A stretch of DNA of 64,000 nt from Nematostella vectensis (GCF_932526225.1 NC_064044.1:3105001-3169000), one strand, 5' to 3'. Counted from the first letter of the stretch, positions 24,201 through 36,515 are shown. Numbers and translations are program-made. The notes: generated from the letters alone by a model not told the origin.

Positions 24201-27200
24201 TATCCGTGCTAAATACCACTGCGCATGTTTATGTCTGTACTAAATACCACTGCGCATGTTTATGTCTGTGCTAAATACCACTGTGCATGTTTATGTCTGT
24301 GCTAAATACCACTGCGCATGTTTATGTCTGTACTAAATACCACTGCGCATACTTATGTCTGTGCTAAATACCACTGTGCATGTTTATATCTGTGCTAAAT
24401 ACCACTGTGCATGTTTATGTCTGTGCTAAATACCACTGTGCATGTTTATGTCTGTGCTAAACACCATTGCGCATGTTTATGTCTGTGCTAAATACCACTG
24501 TGCATAGTTATGTCTGTGCTAAATACCACTGCGCATAGTTATATCTGTGCTAAATACCACTGCTCATGTTTATGTCTGTGCTAAATACCACTGCGCATGT
24601 TTATGTCTGTGCTAAATACCACTGAGCATGTTTATGCCTGTGCTAAATACCACTGCGCATGTTTATATCTGTACTAAATACCACTGCGCATACTTATGTC
24701 TGTGCTAAATACCACTGCGCATGCTTATGTCTGTGCTAAACACCACTGCGTATGCTTATGGTAAAAAGTAAACTATTTCAAGCCCCCTTAAATTCCAATC
24801 TTTGCGACATGATGAAACATTGTTTTGGTTTTAGTTGTATTATCACATGTTGGGGACTAACCAGGGTGAAGATGTCCTTTGCTGTGAATTTCCTGAACAT
24901 CCCAAGTGGCATATGTGAGTAACTTTTTATTAAATATTGTAAAACCTAACTTTCCTTGTTCTTTTTTTTTTTAATTTACTCTGTCAATTTTGATTGAGTG
25001 GACATGTGCCACTAATTACGATATAAAGTAAACTATTTCAAGCCTCCTGAATATAAACTGTAATTACTTATTGTGTGGGTAAACAAGGAATCTCACCAGA
25101 TATCTTGTAATAAATGTTTTGGCAGAGGTGGAGAAGTAAGTGTCTGTGGAAGATATCTCATCATTACTCCAAGAGAGGGCTGTGATCCTGTCAACAGACT
25201 GTACTATTGTGACCTACAAAAGCTGCCCCATGGCATCACAGGTAAAGTACATCACTCCATTGTATTAATGGACTGTACAGTATCACAGATGAAATACAAA
25301 TGTGAAAGAAATGTGCTTGGTGCTTTCAATAAATTACAGTATGGTATGTTACTTCTATAAGTACTGTATTTTAAAGTTTTGTTTTGTTCTTAGTAGACAA
25401 TACACTATGCCCCTAATTTGGCAAGAGACGGACAGACTCATGAGAGGATGTCTTGAAATTGTACTATAATGTGACACAGGCTGTCAACCAATTAGAGCCT
25501 GTGTTCTACTAGCATTGTTGAATAAGATATTGTTTGCTGATAATAATTGTTATTGATTTTTTGTAGAGAAATTACCCTATGTCAAGGTTGTGGATAATTT
25601 TGATGCTGAATATGAGGTAACTTTTCTGTGCTGTAACAACACTGATAGCATATTAGACAACAATTATGCTCCCTGATCTGATTTTTTTTTTGCCATGGTC
25701 ATCAAACAGTAATGCAAAGCAACAAGCATAGGCCTGTACCCCCACGAAGGTCCACTTTCGATTCCCAATGAATGGCTATTTGTAGACAAAACCACAAAAT
25801 CATGAGCTAGATCACTCTGGTATGTAGCCAAATCTGACAATAAACGTCCCAGGGGGATACTGCAATGCATTTTGGGGATGGTCAGATTTTTATCAGAGAC
25901 CTCATTCCATCCCCCCCCCCCCAGAAAAGTTATGTCCACTTTTATGGATTTTGCACGCCCCCAAGAAAAAGCCTGGGTACGGGCAATTTAAAAGTGTAAA
26001 AATATTTAATTCTAATTTAGAAATATTTTTTAGTTGAAATTTATGTTTGTTCTTCATTCTCAGTATATAACAAATGAAGGAACAGTGTTCACTTTCAAGA
26101 CAAACCTAAACTCACCCCGATACAAGTTGATCAACATTGACCTGGAAAAGCCAGAAATGGTAAATATACATCTTTTTAATATCCCTAGCCATGCCCTGAA
26201 ATAAATTGATCAACCATCAACCTTGAGAAGCCCGGAATGGTAATAACATATACATCCTCTGATGAGGGTAACCCCAAACTGAACTCGCTCCCATCACCTT
26301 GAAACTGGAAAAGCCACAAAGTGGTATTGTGTCTTCTAGTTTCTTTTGTCGTGATCTTCGGTCCCTCGTGGTATCCAATCTAAGGAACCAGTAAAGAAAT
26401 TTCATCCAAAGCATATTTTGAGAAATATAGATCTCAGAATGTTGGCTAGAAAGCCCACAGTTAAATTCCCAAAAAAATAGACCCACCAAAAGGCTGCTGG
26501 AAAAAAAATCGTTTTGAAATGAAGAAAATGAGAGCAAAGGTATTGTCTTGGCTTATGGAAAGTTTCTGATTTAAAATGGTTTAGAAAAACACATATAAGT
26601 CTAGGAAAGGAAATAATTACTTTACAATCATTTTGGTGAAAGGAGGGCTGATGTAAAGTTGAATGGAAATTGCCAAAATAGTTTTTGATAGACATAAAAT
26701 AATTTGTCAAAAGGATGTTTACATTTTTTTCCATTTCAGGAGAACTGGCAAACTTTAGTTGATCAAGACAGTGTTGATGTGCTGGAGTGGGCTTCCTGTG
26801 TTAGGAATGACCTATTAGTCCTGGGCTACTTGCATGATGTCAAGGTATGCTGTCAAGACACACTCATTCAATAACCCTTTCCGAGATTTATAGCATTGTT
26901 TTTTTACTTTTCTTACCCTAAATGTCTCAAACCTGGGAAAGACAAAGTTGAATGGATAAGAACTTAGTTAACACTGACCACTTAGTTAACACTGACCGCT
27001 TAGTTAACTGACTGCTTAGTTAACACTGACCTCTTAGTTAACACTGACTGCTTAGTTAATACTGGCCGCTTAGTTAACACTGACTGCTTAGTTAATACTG
27101 ACCGCTTAGTTAACACTGACCACTTAGTTAACACTGTCGCTCAGTTAACACTGAACTCTTAGTTACCACTGGCCGCATAGTTAGCATTGACTGCTTAGTT

Positions 27201-30200
27201 ACCACTGACTGCTTAGTTAACACTGTCGCTCAGTTAACACTGAACACTTAGTTACCACTGGCCGCTTAGTTACCACTTGGCCGCTTTACCACTGGCCGCA
27301 TAGTTAGCATTGACTGCTTAGTTACCACTGACTGCTTAGTTAACACTGTCGCTCAGTTAACACTGAACACTTAGTTACCACTGGCCGCTTAGTTACCACT
27401 GGCCGCTTAGTTACCACTGACCACTTAGTTAACACTGACTGCTCAGTTAATACTGACTGCTTAGTTACCACATGTCGCTTAGTTAATACTGACCGCTTAG
27501 TTAACACTGACCGCTTAGTTAACACTGACCACTTAGTTAACACTTACCACTTAGTTAACAATGACTGCTTAGTTAATACTGACCGCTTAGTTAACACTGA
27601 CCGCTCAGTTAACATTGACCGCTTAGTTAACACTGACCACTTAGTTAACACTTACCACTTTGTTAACAATGACTGCTTAGTTAATACTGACTGCTTAGTT
27701 AACACTGACCGCTTAGTTAACACTGACCGCTTAGTTAACAATGACTGCTTAGTTAATACTGGCCGCTTAGTTAACACTGGCCGCTTAGTTAACACTGACC
27801 GCTTAGTTAAAAATGACTGCTTAGTTAATACTGGCCGCTTAGTTAACACTGACCTCTTAGTTAACACTGACCGCTTAGTTAACACTGACCGCTTAGTTAA
27901 TACTGACCACTTAGTCAATACTGACCACTTAGTTAACACTGACTGCTTAGTTACCACTGGCTGCTTAGTTAACACTGACCGCTTAGTTAACACTGACCAT
28001 TTAGTTACCACTGGCTGCTTAGTTAACACTGACCACTTAGTTAACACTGGCTGCTTAGTTAACACTGACTGCTTAGTTAACACTGACCGCTGAGTTTATG
28101 CTGACCGTCTTCTCCACCAGAGTGTGCTCCACCTCCACGCTCTAACTTCCGGCGATACCACTGGTCGCATAGTTAGCATCAACTGCTTAGTTAACACTGA
28201 CCGCTTAGTTAACACTGACCATTTAGTTACCACTGGCTGCTGAGTTAACACTGACCACTTAGTTAACACTGGCTGCTTAGTTAATATTGACCACTTAGTT
28301 AACACTGGCTGCTTAGTTAACACTGACCGCTGTGTTACTACTGACTGCTTAGTTACCACTGGTCGCTTAGTTAATACTGACCACTTAGTTAACACTGACC
28401 GCTTAGTTAACTGACTGTTTAGTTAACACTGACCTCTTAGTTAACACTGGCTGCTTAGATAACACTGACCGCTTAGTTACCACTGACCGTGTTCTCCACC
28501 AGAGTGTGCTCCACCTTCACGCTCTCACTTCCGGCGATCATCTCGTGAACCTCCCTCTTGATATCGGCTCCGTGGTTGGGTTCTCTGGCGAGAAGGAAGA
28601 TACCGAGGTATGTAAACATTTTGACATCATTTAAGTTCACAGACCTTGTAATAAAATTTAAAGATTTTATTAATTGAAACAGGTAAGAAGATGTTATTTT
28701 GTCCTGTCATATGTCTCCCTAGATATTCTACCAATTCACTTCATTCCTGACCCCTGGTACCATCTACCATTGCGACTTGTCAGACCAGAACAGAATACAA
28801 CCAAAGGTAAACCTAGAAAGACTCAATCAAACTCGGAAGAAACCCCAGGGCGGACAGTGGAGGCATTTTGTTTTATTTTCCATCAGCCAAAATTATACTT
28901 ACATGCCTTTACAGGCGCTGCAGCCATAGCCTTCAATATGTGATTACAACCAACCTACCACTGGCTTAAAAATCTGCAACAGCAACGTTATAGCATTTAT
29001 CCAGGAGCGGAGCCATTCACCTGAATTTGTGCCTTAAAGGGACGCTTGCACTGGTAAAAGATAGTAAACAGTTAGAATCATACATAGCGATTAAAATAGC
29101 CATCCAGGTTTATGATATGGCGTTTGGTCTTTCAGACAAATACAATATTTTGGTTTGAATGTCTCACATCGATTTGAAATGGATTGAAAATAGCACAGGG
29201 TGTACATTTACTCAAACCTTAACCTTCCATCTCACTGAAAATTGTTGTGCCTTCTTTGTCTACTGAAGTTCGTTTTTGTTTTGCTTCTTTACGTTGTGGT
29301 AAAGAAGCAAGGGAGTAATGAGTGTTATGCTGTTGTTGCTGTTTTTAGGTGTTTAGAGAGATCAAAGTCAAGGATTTCGATGCGTCCTTGTTCGAGACAG
29401 AGCAAGTGTTCTATGAAAGCAAAGATGGCACCAAAATACCAATGTTCCTTGTTCACAAAAAGGTATTTTTAGCTGGTTCTTATTGAGAATTTAGCACGGT
29501 AAAGATATCTCATTCAGGCCTTTCTTTTATGAAAAAAAGAACAGTGGCTGTCATTAATTACATAGGTTAAATATCATTCTTTCCATGACATTTTCATGTC
29601 TCTTGGTATTGAACATTTATCTTTCTTAAACTTTTTTTTTCAAAAAGAATGTTTTTTTTTTATTTGAACTTATTCTTTTCTTTTTCGAGGGCGCTTGAAA
29701 GGGAAATTTTAGCCTATAAGGTTTCAGTATGTGCGTTTCTCGCATCCCTATTAGCTAGCTTTCAAAGACGTTTACGTTGTTCACACTCCTCGCGCGGAGA
29801 TTTCTGACCTGAATACAATTCTGTCCTCCACAGGGTATCACGCTGGACTCTAGCCACCCAGCCTATCTCTATGGTTACGGAGGCTTCAACATTTCCATCA
29901 CGCCGTCTTTCAGTGTATCACGCATAATTTACATGCAGAACTTGGGTGGAGTCGTGGCGATAGCGAACATTAGAGGGGGAGGGTAAGTCAGTATCGTCAC
30001 ATAATATACATGTAAAACTTGGGTGGAGTGGTGGCGATAGCGAACATTAGAGGGGGAGGGTAAGTCAGTATCATCACATAATATATATGCAGAACTTGGG
30101 TGGAATCGTGGCGATAGCGAACATTAGAGGGGGTGGGTAAGTCAGTATCGTCACATAATATATATGCAAATCTTGGGTGGATAGCGTACCTTTGAGGGTT

Positions 30201-33200
30201 CTTAGTGTATGTCACGCAATGTTTCACGGAAACTCTAAGATTCGCTGCTAATCAGTCTAGCGATGCTTATTCCAAGTAATTATTCCCAGTTACTTGTAAA
30301 GATATATAGTTTGGTTTCCATGCGCGTTTTGAAAAAGGCGTTGAACTCAAAGGACCCTGTGTTTATTGTATTCCCTGCCTCCACGACGCCTGCGCAAGCC
30401 ATCTATTTTTCTACACTTTATTTTTGGCCTTTTAGTTATGCCATTTATTTTTCTTGTATTTAAAGGGAATACGGAGAGGACTGGCACCAGGCCGGGATGT
30501 TGGGCAACAAGCAGAATGTTTTTGATGACTTCCAGGCCGCAGCCAACTACCTCATCAGCCACGAGTACACCGAGCCCAAGCGGTAATAGCCGAATTACTT
30601 GAACAGAATTGTGTCAAGGCACATTCTAACGGATGGTCGTTGGCCAATTCCCTTGGTGGGGGGGGGGGGGGGGGGGGGGGGAAACGGCGTCATCAGTCAT
30701 TTTGATCCAAAGATCAGTCAATGAGATTCAGGAATCAGTCAGTGTGAATCAGAGATCAATTAATTTGATTGAGAGATCAGCCAATGCGACTTATCCAGAG
30801 ATCAGTCTTTGTGATCTAGAAGTCAGTTGGTATGATCTAGAGATCAGTAAATGCGATCTTGAAATCAGTCGTTGTCATCCAGATATCCTACGATGCAGTC
30901 TCTGCCTCTGCCCTTTTCTAGGAATAAACCTTTTTTGGTTTGCTATTTTTTCTCTAGGCTGACTATCTGCGGTGGCTCCAATGGCGGTCTGCTTGTCTGC
31001 GCATGCGCTAACCAAGCGCCTGAGCTGTTTGGTTGTATTATCGCCCAAGTGCCGTAAGTGAGGGGGCCTGGGCACTAACCATGTTAATTTCGGATTGACT
31101 CTCGTCACCTTTACACGCGACTGCCGTCCATTGCACCCATTTATTCGATATTTTAATTAAACAGGGTGACAGACATGCTGAAATTTCAGAAGTTCACCAT
31201 AGGACACGCATGGTAAGGTCGCATCCCCTCTTGGCGGCGAAAAAGTGGTTGGTTTTTATTAAGGAACCTTCAAATACTATTCTTTTTCCATATAATACCT
31301 ATGACTGCGTAGCCCCCCCCCCCCCCCCCCCCCCCCCCTTGGCAAATCCTGGGGACGCGCCTGCCACCCTTTCTATAGCGGCAATCTCCTGATTCCAAAA
31401 TCATCAGTCAACCAAATTATATATACTGTATTTACTACTTCTATTAACAGGCCAAACAATTTGTTGTTTGATTGAAGCACTATTTGGTGACAATAATGAC
31501 AATAGAGGTAATAGTTTGTAGTTGATGAAAAGAGAACGGTCTTGTCTTATTTGTATCTAGACACACTTAATGAATGTTTTAAGTTAGTTTTAGATATTTG
31601 GTGGCAGCTAAAGTTTTTTCCTTTAAAAAAAACTTTAATCTCTTTTTTCCTGGGTGGTCGCTTAAAAGAGGTAAAATAATATTTGCTCGGTTGCTTAGTT
31701 AAGAAGAAGTCACAAATGTGTTTTATTTACAATGTACTTTAAGGAAAAGCTCTCATGATATTTTTAGGACGACGGATTTTGGATGTTCTGACAAGAAGGA
31801 GGAGTTTGAATGGCTGATAAAGTAAGTCACTTTTATAGTAACTGAATTTACAGCGTCATCATTATCACCACAAAAAGCAGCCATTTCACTATCGAAAAGA
31901 CCAGAAAAAAGTTTCTCTTTTAGTATCAGACGCTCGTAGAAGATTTTTCATGTCTTATATTGTAATTGTTATTATATCGTATTATTATTTTGCAATTGTT
32001 GTAATAATGATTCTACTTTACAATGCCTCTGGGGGCACGCCCGTAGGCTGTGGGTGTAGGGGCACACATCTTCTATTTCCTTCTTTTTTGGAGGAGAATT
32101 TAAAAAAATAACTCCAAAAACGTTCTTGACGACTCAATGCAAATGCAACCTGAGAAATGGAAATGCGGCTTCTATTTACTAATATATAAACTATGGTTAC
32201 ACTCATTTTTTAAAAGAACGTCTAATTTTCAGTTGAGGCTGGGCCGTTCTTATTTTTGGGACATTTTAAGGCTGAATATGTTCTTAACGATGTTCTTAGT
32301 GTATATAAGAATATAATGCCCAATGAATTATGAGGAAGAGAATCGTGAACTACTATTTCCCCCAATCAGATACTCGCCTTTACACAACATCAAGGTCCCG
32401 GATAATGGGGCCCAGTATCCCCCTCTCATGCTACTGACCGCTGACCATGATGACCGCGTTGTGCCACTTCATTCGTTCAAATTCATCGCCGAGCTGCAAC
32501 ACGTAATGGGTAGTCAAGACAACCAGGTGAGTTTCCGCTGACTCAGTGGTTTCATGTTCATCTAGATTGTGATACAATAGCAGAAGAGTCGGCCGATCTA
32601 ATGATTGAGCTTATCACGTGGTAAAGCTGACCTCATCACGTGGTTTGTCTGATCATGTGGTTATGCTGATCACACGGCAGTGCCGTAGCAGGCCTCGAAC
32701 TTTTTTTTTTTTGGGGGGGGGAAGGGAGAGGCACGATAGAGAATCATTAAAGAAAATATTGGAGGCACAGCTACCCCTGTTATTGCCATTTCCTTATAAT
32801 ATTTCAAAGAAATTGGGAGGTCGTGTCCCCAGTGCCCCATCCCCTGCTACGGCCATGCACAATGTCGATACTTTGTTCGCGTGCTTGTTATCACTCGATT
32901 ACATGCTATGCTTTATGGAGCTCATGATCTCTTGCATCTTTATAGATCAATCCTCTCCTGATCCGTATCGATACCGAGGCCGGGCATGGACACGGTAAAC
33001 CAACCGCTAAGGTGGTAAGTAATACTGTCTTGGCTTCTGTGTACTTCCTATAATACCACGAAAACCATCTAGCTTTGGAAAACTTGTCGAACGAAACTGC
33101 TTCCATTCTTGCACCGTGATAAACCATCATTTGGTTGACACAGTAGCGTACGTCACAATGGCATTCTATTTTTTTTTTCCAGATCGAGGAGTGTGCTGAT

Positions 33201-33248
33201 ACGTATGCCTTCGTCGCTCGCAGTGTGGGCGCCAACTGGCAAGATTAA
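18294..33248 (+). CDS. PREP: Prolyl endopeptidase (prolyl oligopeptidase), 21 exons, 713 aa
   Basis: Exons: 18294-18499, 21545-21640, 22728-22896, 23199-23300, 23650-23712, 24835-24914, 25126-25241, 25567-25616, 26064-26159, 26740-26844, 26845-flanked 28503-28607, 28723-28806, 29349-29462, 29834-29982, 30466-30582, 30958-31053, 31165-31212, 31768-31821, 32370-32526, 32946-33014, 33183-33248 (exon 11 is 28503-28607). All junctions are GT-AG and keep frame. The length matches human PREP (710 aa). The N-terminal DYHG-like [19 protein letters not shown] and the seven-bladed propeller region ([36 protein letters not shown]) precede an alpha/beta hydrolase domain. The nucleophile Ser558 lies in GGSNGG, the catalytic Asp in ADHDDRV (about 644-645), and the catalytic His in EAGHGHGKP (about 683). 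S9A serine peptidases cut small proline-containing peptides in the cytosol. A Cys replaces the usual Asn before the GGSNGG motif (TICGGSNGG). The start ATG sits in AACATGGCGGCC. The introns carry at least four tandem repeats and several transposons, yet the reading frame is intact. Confidence 0.97.
18510..19391. repeat. 441-bp tandem duplication in PREP intron 1
   Basis: TGTTGTTTTTGAATGACTTT begins at 18510 and again at 18951, and the two 441-bp copies are nearly identical. The first unit begins only about 10 bases after the exon 1 donor. Each contains C-rich runs and ends within a TCCTGGGGAAGGGTGGGGG segment of the 16960 repeat family. The high identity suggests a recent event. Confidence 0.93.
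20532..21510. mobile_element. piggyBac-type non-autonomous element in PREP intron 1
   Basis: Inverted ends GGGTGTACTGACAT and ATGTCAGTACACCC are each flanked by TTAA (20528-20531 and 21511-21514). Similarity continues inward (TGTTGCTCAG versus CTCAGCAACA). TTAA target duplication is the hallmark of piggyBac transposases. The 979-bp interior has only short ORFs and no recognisable transposase. It ends about 30 bp before PREP exon 2. Confidence 0.75.
21976..22068. repeat. ~27-bp x4 tandem repeat in PREP intron 2
   Basis: Four imperfect copies of TAAATGTAGCGACAGCATTT with a few T-rich spacer bases. Confidence 0.8.
23262..23520 (+). repeat. Degenerate ~65-bp x4 tandem repeat at the PREP exon 4 donor
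   Basis: The exon 4 3' end (TCCTGGACACATGACAACAA, then AGGTCTATTTTATAATGTAAG) is echoed at about 23345, 23410 and 23472 as TTTCCTGACACA.AACGACAA and TTTCCTGGACACTTGAAAGG. Each copy is followed by an (A)GGTxTxTTTTATAA-like end. It is a diverged tandem duplication across the exon/intron boundary. Confidence 0.75.
24005..24762. repeat. 31-bp minisatellite in PREP intron 5
   Basis: About 24 copies of a 31-bp unit, CTAAATACCACTGCGCATGT plus TTATGTCTGTG. Variants are mainly GCGCATG/GTGCATG and GTTTAT/GCTTAT/AGTTAT. Confidence 0.95.
25730..25984. mobile_element. MITE, CAGGCCCGTACCCAGG family, copy 2 (reverse)
   Basis: The interior (AGGTCCACTTTCGATTCCCA, CTAGATCACTCTGGTATG, GGTCAGATTTTTATCAGAGA) is the reverse complement of the copy at 15675. 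It lies in PREP intron 8. Its left end is eroded (GGCCTGTACCCCCACG); the right end is AGCCTGGGTACGGGC. Confidence 0.85.
26969..28490. repeat. 18-bp minisatellite in PREP intron 10
   Basis: About 80 imperfect copies of CTTAGTTAACACTGACCG with ACTGGC, TACCAC and TAATAC variants. An 18-bp unit equals six codons, which explains long open frames on the minus strand (VLTKRS repeats). It carries an embedded copy of the start of exon 11 at 28107-28156 and runs directly into the real exon 11 acceptor. Confidence 0.95.
28107..28156 (+). pseudogene. Duplicated PREP exon 11 acceptor and first 36 bases
   Basis: TCTTCTCCACCAG followed by AGTGTGCTCCACCTCCACGC and CTAACTTCCGGCGAT is a near-identical copy of the acceptor and first 36 bases of exon 11 (28490-28538). 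It differs at a few bases. It then continues into minisatellite sequence, so it lacks the rest of the exon. Confidence 0.9.
29936..30200 (+). repeat. 77-bp x4 tandem repeat containing the PREP exon 14 donor
   Basis: CTTGGGTGGA or CTTGGGTGG recurs at 29941, 30018, 30095 and 30172, exactly 77 bp apart. The first three units contain the last ~47 bases of exon 14 and its donor (GAGG/GTAAGTCAGTAT). The fourth is truncated after TTGGGTGGATAGCG. Only the first is in the coding frame; using a later donor would add a multiple of 77 nt. Confidence 0.95.
30700..30900. repeat. Degenerate ~20-bp repeat (ATCAGTCAATG...)
   Basis: Irregular units such as GATCAGTCAATGAGATTCAG, AGATCAGCCAATGCGACTT and GAAATCAGTCGTTGTCATC in PREP intron 15, following a poly-G run at about 30658-30681. 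Confidence 0.75.
32683..32864. mobile_element. MITE-like element, GCCGTAGCAGG ends, PREP intron 19
   Basis: GTGCCGTAGCAGG at the left is matched by CCTGCTACGGCC at the right, with a poly-T/poly-G stretch inside. A related insertion begins with GGGCCGTAGCAAGG at about 50112. Confidence 0.75.
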
Positions 33249-35970
33249 CCAACTGGCAAGATTAACCAACTGGCGAGATTAACCAACTGGCGAGATTAAC
33301 CAAGTGGCAAGATTAACCAACTGGCGAGATTAACCAAGTGGCAAGATTAACCAACTGGCAAGATTAACCAACTGGCGAGATTAACCAACTGGCGAGATTA
33401 ACCAAGTGACAAGATTAACCAAGTGGCGAGATTAACCAACTGGCGAGATTAACCAAGTGGCGAGATTAACCAACTGGCGAGATTAACCAAGTGGCAAGAT
33501 TAACCAACTGGCAAGATTAACCAACTGGCAAGATTAACCAACTGGCAAGATTAACCAACTGGCAAGATTAACCAACTGGCGAGATTAACCAAGTGGCAAG
33601 ATTAATCAAGTGGCGAGATTAACCAAGTGGCAAGATTAATCAAGTGGCAAGATTAACCAAGTGGCAAGATTAACCAAGTGGCAAGATTAACCAAGTGGCA
33701 AGATTAACCAACTGGCAAGATTAACCAACTGGCGAGATTAACCAACTGGCGAGATTAACCAACTGGCGAGATTAACCAACTGGCGAGATTAACCAAGTGG
33801 CAAGATTAACCAACTGGCAAGATTAACCAACTGGCGAGATTAACCAAGTGGCAAGATTAACCAACTGGCAAGATTAACCAACTGGCGAGATTAACCAACT
33901 GGCGAGATTAACCAAGTGACAAGATTAACCAAGTGGCGAGATTAACCAACTGGCGAGATTAACCAAGTGGCGAGATTAACCAACTGGCGAGATTAACCAA
34001 GTGGCAAGATTAACCAACTGGCAAGATTAACCAACTGGCAAGATTAACCAACTGGCAAGATTAACCAACTGGCAAGATTAACCAACTGGCGAGATTAACC
34101 AACTGGCGAGATTAACCAAGTGACAAGATTAACCAAGTGGCGAGATTAACCAACTGGCGAGATTAACCAAGTGGCGAGATTAACCAACTGGCGAGATTAA
34201 CCAAGTGGCAAGATTAACCAACTGGCAAGATTAACCAACTGGCAAGATTAACCAACTGGCAAGATTAACCAACTGGCAAGATTAACCAACTGGCGAGATT
34301 AACCAAGTGGCAAGATTAATCAAGTGGCGAGATTAACCAAGTGGCAAGATTAATCAAGTGGCAAGATTAACCAAGTGGCAAGATTAACCAAGTGGCAAGA
34401 TTAACCAAGTGGCAAGATTAACCAACTGGCAAGATTAACCAACTGGCGAGATTAACCAACTGGCGAGATTAACCAACTGGCGAGATTAACCAACTGGCGA
34501 GATTAACCAAGTGGCAAGATTAACCAACTGGCAAGATTAACCAACTGGCGAGATTAACCAAGTGGCAAGATTAACCAACTGGCAAGATTAACCAACTGGC
34601 GAGATTAACCAAGTGGCAAGATTAACCAACTGGCGAGATTAACCAAGTGGCAAGATTAACCAACTGGCAAGATTAACCAACTGGCGAGATTAACCAACTG
34701 GCGAGATTAACCAAGTGACAAGATTAACCAAGTGGCGAGATTAACCAACTGGCGAGATTAACCAAGTGGCGAGATTAACCAACTGGCGAGATTAACCAAG
34801 TGGCAAGATTAACCAACTGGCAAGATTAACCAACTGGCAAGATTAACCAACTGGCAAGATTAACCAACTGGCAAGATTAACCAACTGGCGAGATTAACCA
34901 AGTGGCAAGATTAATCAAGTGGCGAGATTAACCAAGTGGCAAGATTAATCAAGTGGCAAGATTAACCAAGTGGCAAGATTAACCAAGTGGCAAGATTAAC
35001 CAAGTGGCAAGATTAACCAACTGGCAAGATTAACCAACTGGCGAGATTAACCAACTGGCGAGATTAACCAACTGGCGAGATTAACCAACTGGCGAGATTA
35101 ACCAAGTGGCAAGATTAACCAACTGGCAAGATTAACCAACTGGCGAGATTAACCAAGTGGCAAGATTAACCAACTGGCAAGATTAACCAACTGGCGAGAT
35201 TAACCAAGTGACAAGATTAACCAAGTGGCGAGATTAACCAACTGGCGAGATTAACCAAGTGGCGAGATTAACCAACTGGCGAGATTAACCAAGTGGCAAG
35301 ATTAACCAACTGGCAAGATTAACCAACTGGCAAGATTAACCAACTGGCAAGATTAACCAACTGGCAAGATTAACCAACTGGCGAGATTAACCAAGTGGCA
35401 AGATTAATCAAGTGGCGAGATTAACCAAGTGGCAAGATTAATCAAGTGGCAAGATTAACCAAGTGGCAAGATTAACCAAGTGGCAAGATTAACCAAGTGG
35501 CAAGATTAACCAACTGGCAAGATTAACCAACTGGCGAGATTAACCAACTGGCGAGATTAACCAAGTGGCAAGATTAACCAAGTGGCAAGATTAACCAAGT
35601 GGCAAGATTAACCAACTGGCAAGATTAACCAACTGGCGAGATTAACCAACTGGCGAGATTAACCAAGTGACAAGATTAACCAAGTGGCGAGATTAACCAA
35701 GTGGCGAGATTAACCAAGTGGCGAGATTAACCAACTGGCGAGATTAACCAAGTGGCAAGATTAACCAACTGGCAAGATTAACCAACTGGCAAGATTAACC
35801 AACTGGCAAGATTAACCAACTGGCAAGATTAACCAACTGGCGAGATTAACCAAGTGGCAAGATTAATCAAGTGGCAAGATTAATCAAGTGGCGAGATTAA
35901 CCAAGTGGCAAGATTAATCAAGTGGCAAGATTAACCAAGTGGCAAGATTAACCAAGTGGCAAGATTAACC
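33234..35970. repeat. 17-bp minisatellite, 161 units, seeded at the PREP stop codon
   Basis: Exactly 2737 bp, which is 161 x 17. The consensus is AACTGGCAAGATTAACC, and the first unit is the genuine PREP C-terminal sequence (codons Asn, Trp, Gln, Asp, stop, then CC). Two positions vary in near-binary fashion (AACT/AAGT and CAAG/CGAG), with rare TGACAAG and TTAATC. Strings of variants recur as blocks of roughly 30 units, giving higher-order repeats. It should be transcribed as PREP 3' UTR, because AATAAA occurs only beyond it. Confidence 0.97.
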
Positions 35971-36263
35971 ATACCCAGAAGCCTTAAAGTAGGGGTCGGG
36001 TTGAACCCTCTTTATTAAAGGGAAGGGTCGAGATGAACCTTCTTCATGGAAAAGGGAGAGTGTTCAGGATGACCCTCGAAGGGAGATGGGTAAGGATAGC
36101 GCTTTTCTTGGGTAGAGGGGTGAGGTTTAAAGCCCAATCTTAAAAAAAACAATTCGCCATTTTTTTATTTATGCATATTATCATTAGCTATCTTTCCAAT
36201 AGATTGTCTTTGCCAGTCCATACTCTGTCCAAGCCATTGAAAGTAACCATTATAATTTCTGTA

Positions 36264-36322
36264 AATAAAGACTGTCTGCCTGAGAATAATGGGCAATGTA
36301 TCCAATTGAGTACGCAAATAAA
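36264..36322 (+). terminator. Candidate PREP polyadenylation signals
   Basis: AATAAA occurs at 36264-36269 and 36317-36322, the first good signals downstream of the PREP stop and of the 17-bp array. If used, the 3' UTR is about 3 kb and mostly minisatellite. Confidence 0.45.
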
Positions 36323-36396
36323 GGACTCTCAGTCACAAACCAACATTAGCGTCTGATTCAATCTCTTTTTCTTTATTATCGTTATCTATTTTACCC

Positions 36397-36515
36397 TGGT
36401 TCCAAAGTCTTCTTCCTTCTCTTTTTTTTCTCCCTGTTAAATGGCTCGTCTTTAGTTGTTGTCGCCGTTGTCACGGCTCGTCAGTAGTGAAACTTGGAGC
36501 CTCTGGAACCAGGAT
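36397..36515. mobile_element. Foldback element, CCCTGGTTCC family, copy 2
   Basis: CCCTGGTTCCAAAGTC at the left and GAGCCTCTGGAACCAGG at the right are inverted ends shared with 14743-14811. The interior has GGCTCGTC and its near-inverted partner ACGGCTCGTC. Confidence 0.65.

Noticed and set aside
27340-28395. Minus-strand open frames encoding VLTKRS-type repeats (up to 143 codons)
   Set aside because: They are a direct result of the 18-bp (six-codon) intronic minisatellite in PREP; no start context or homology.
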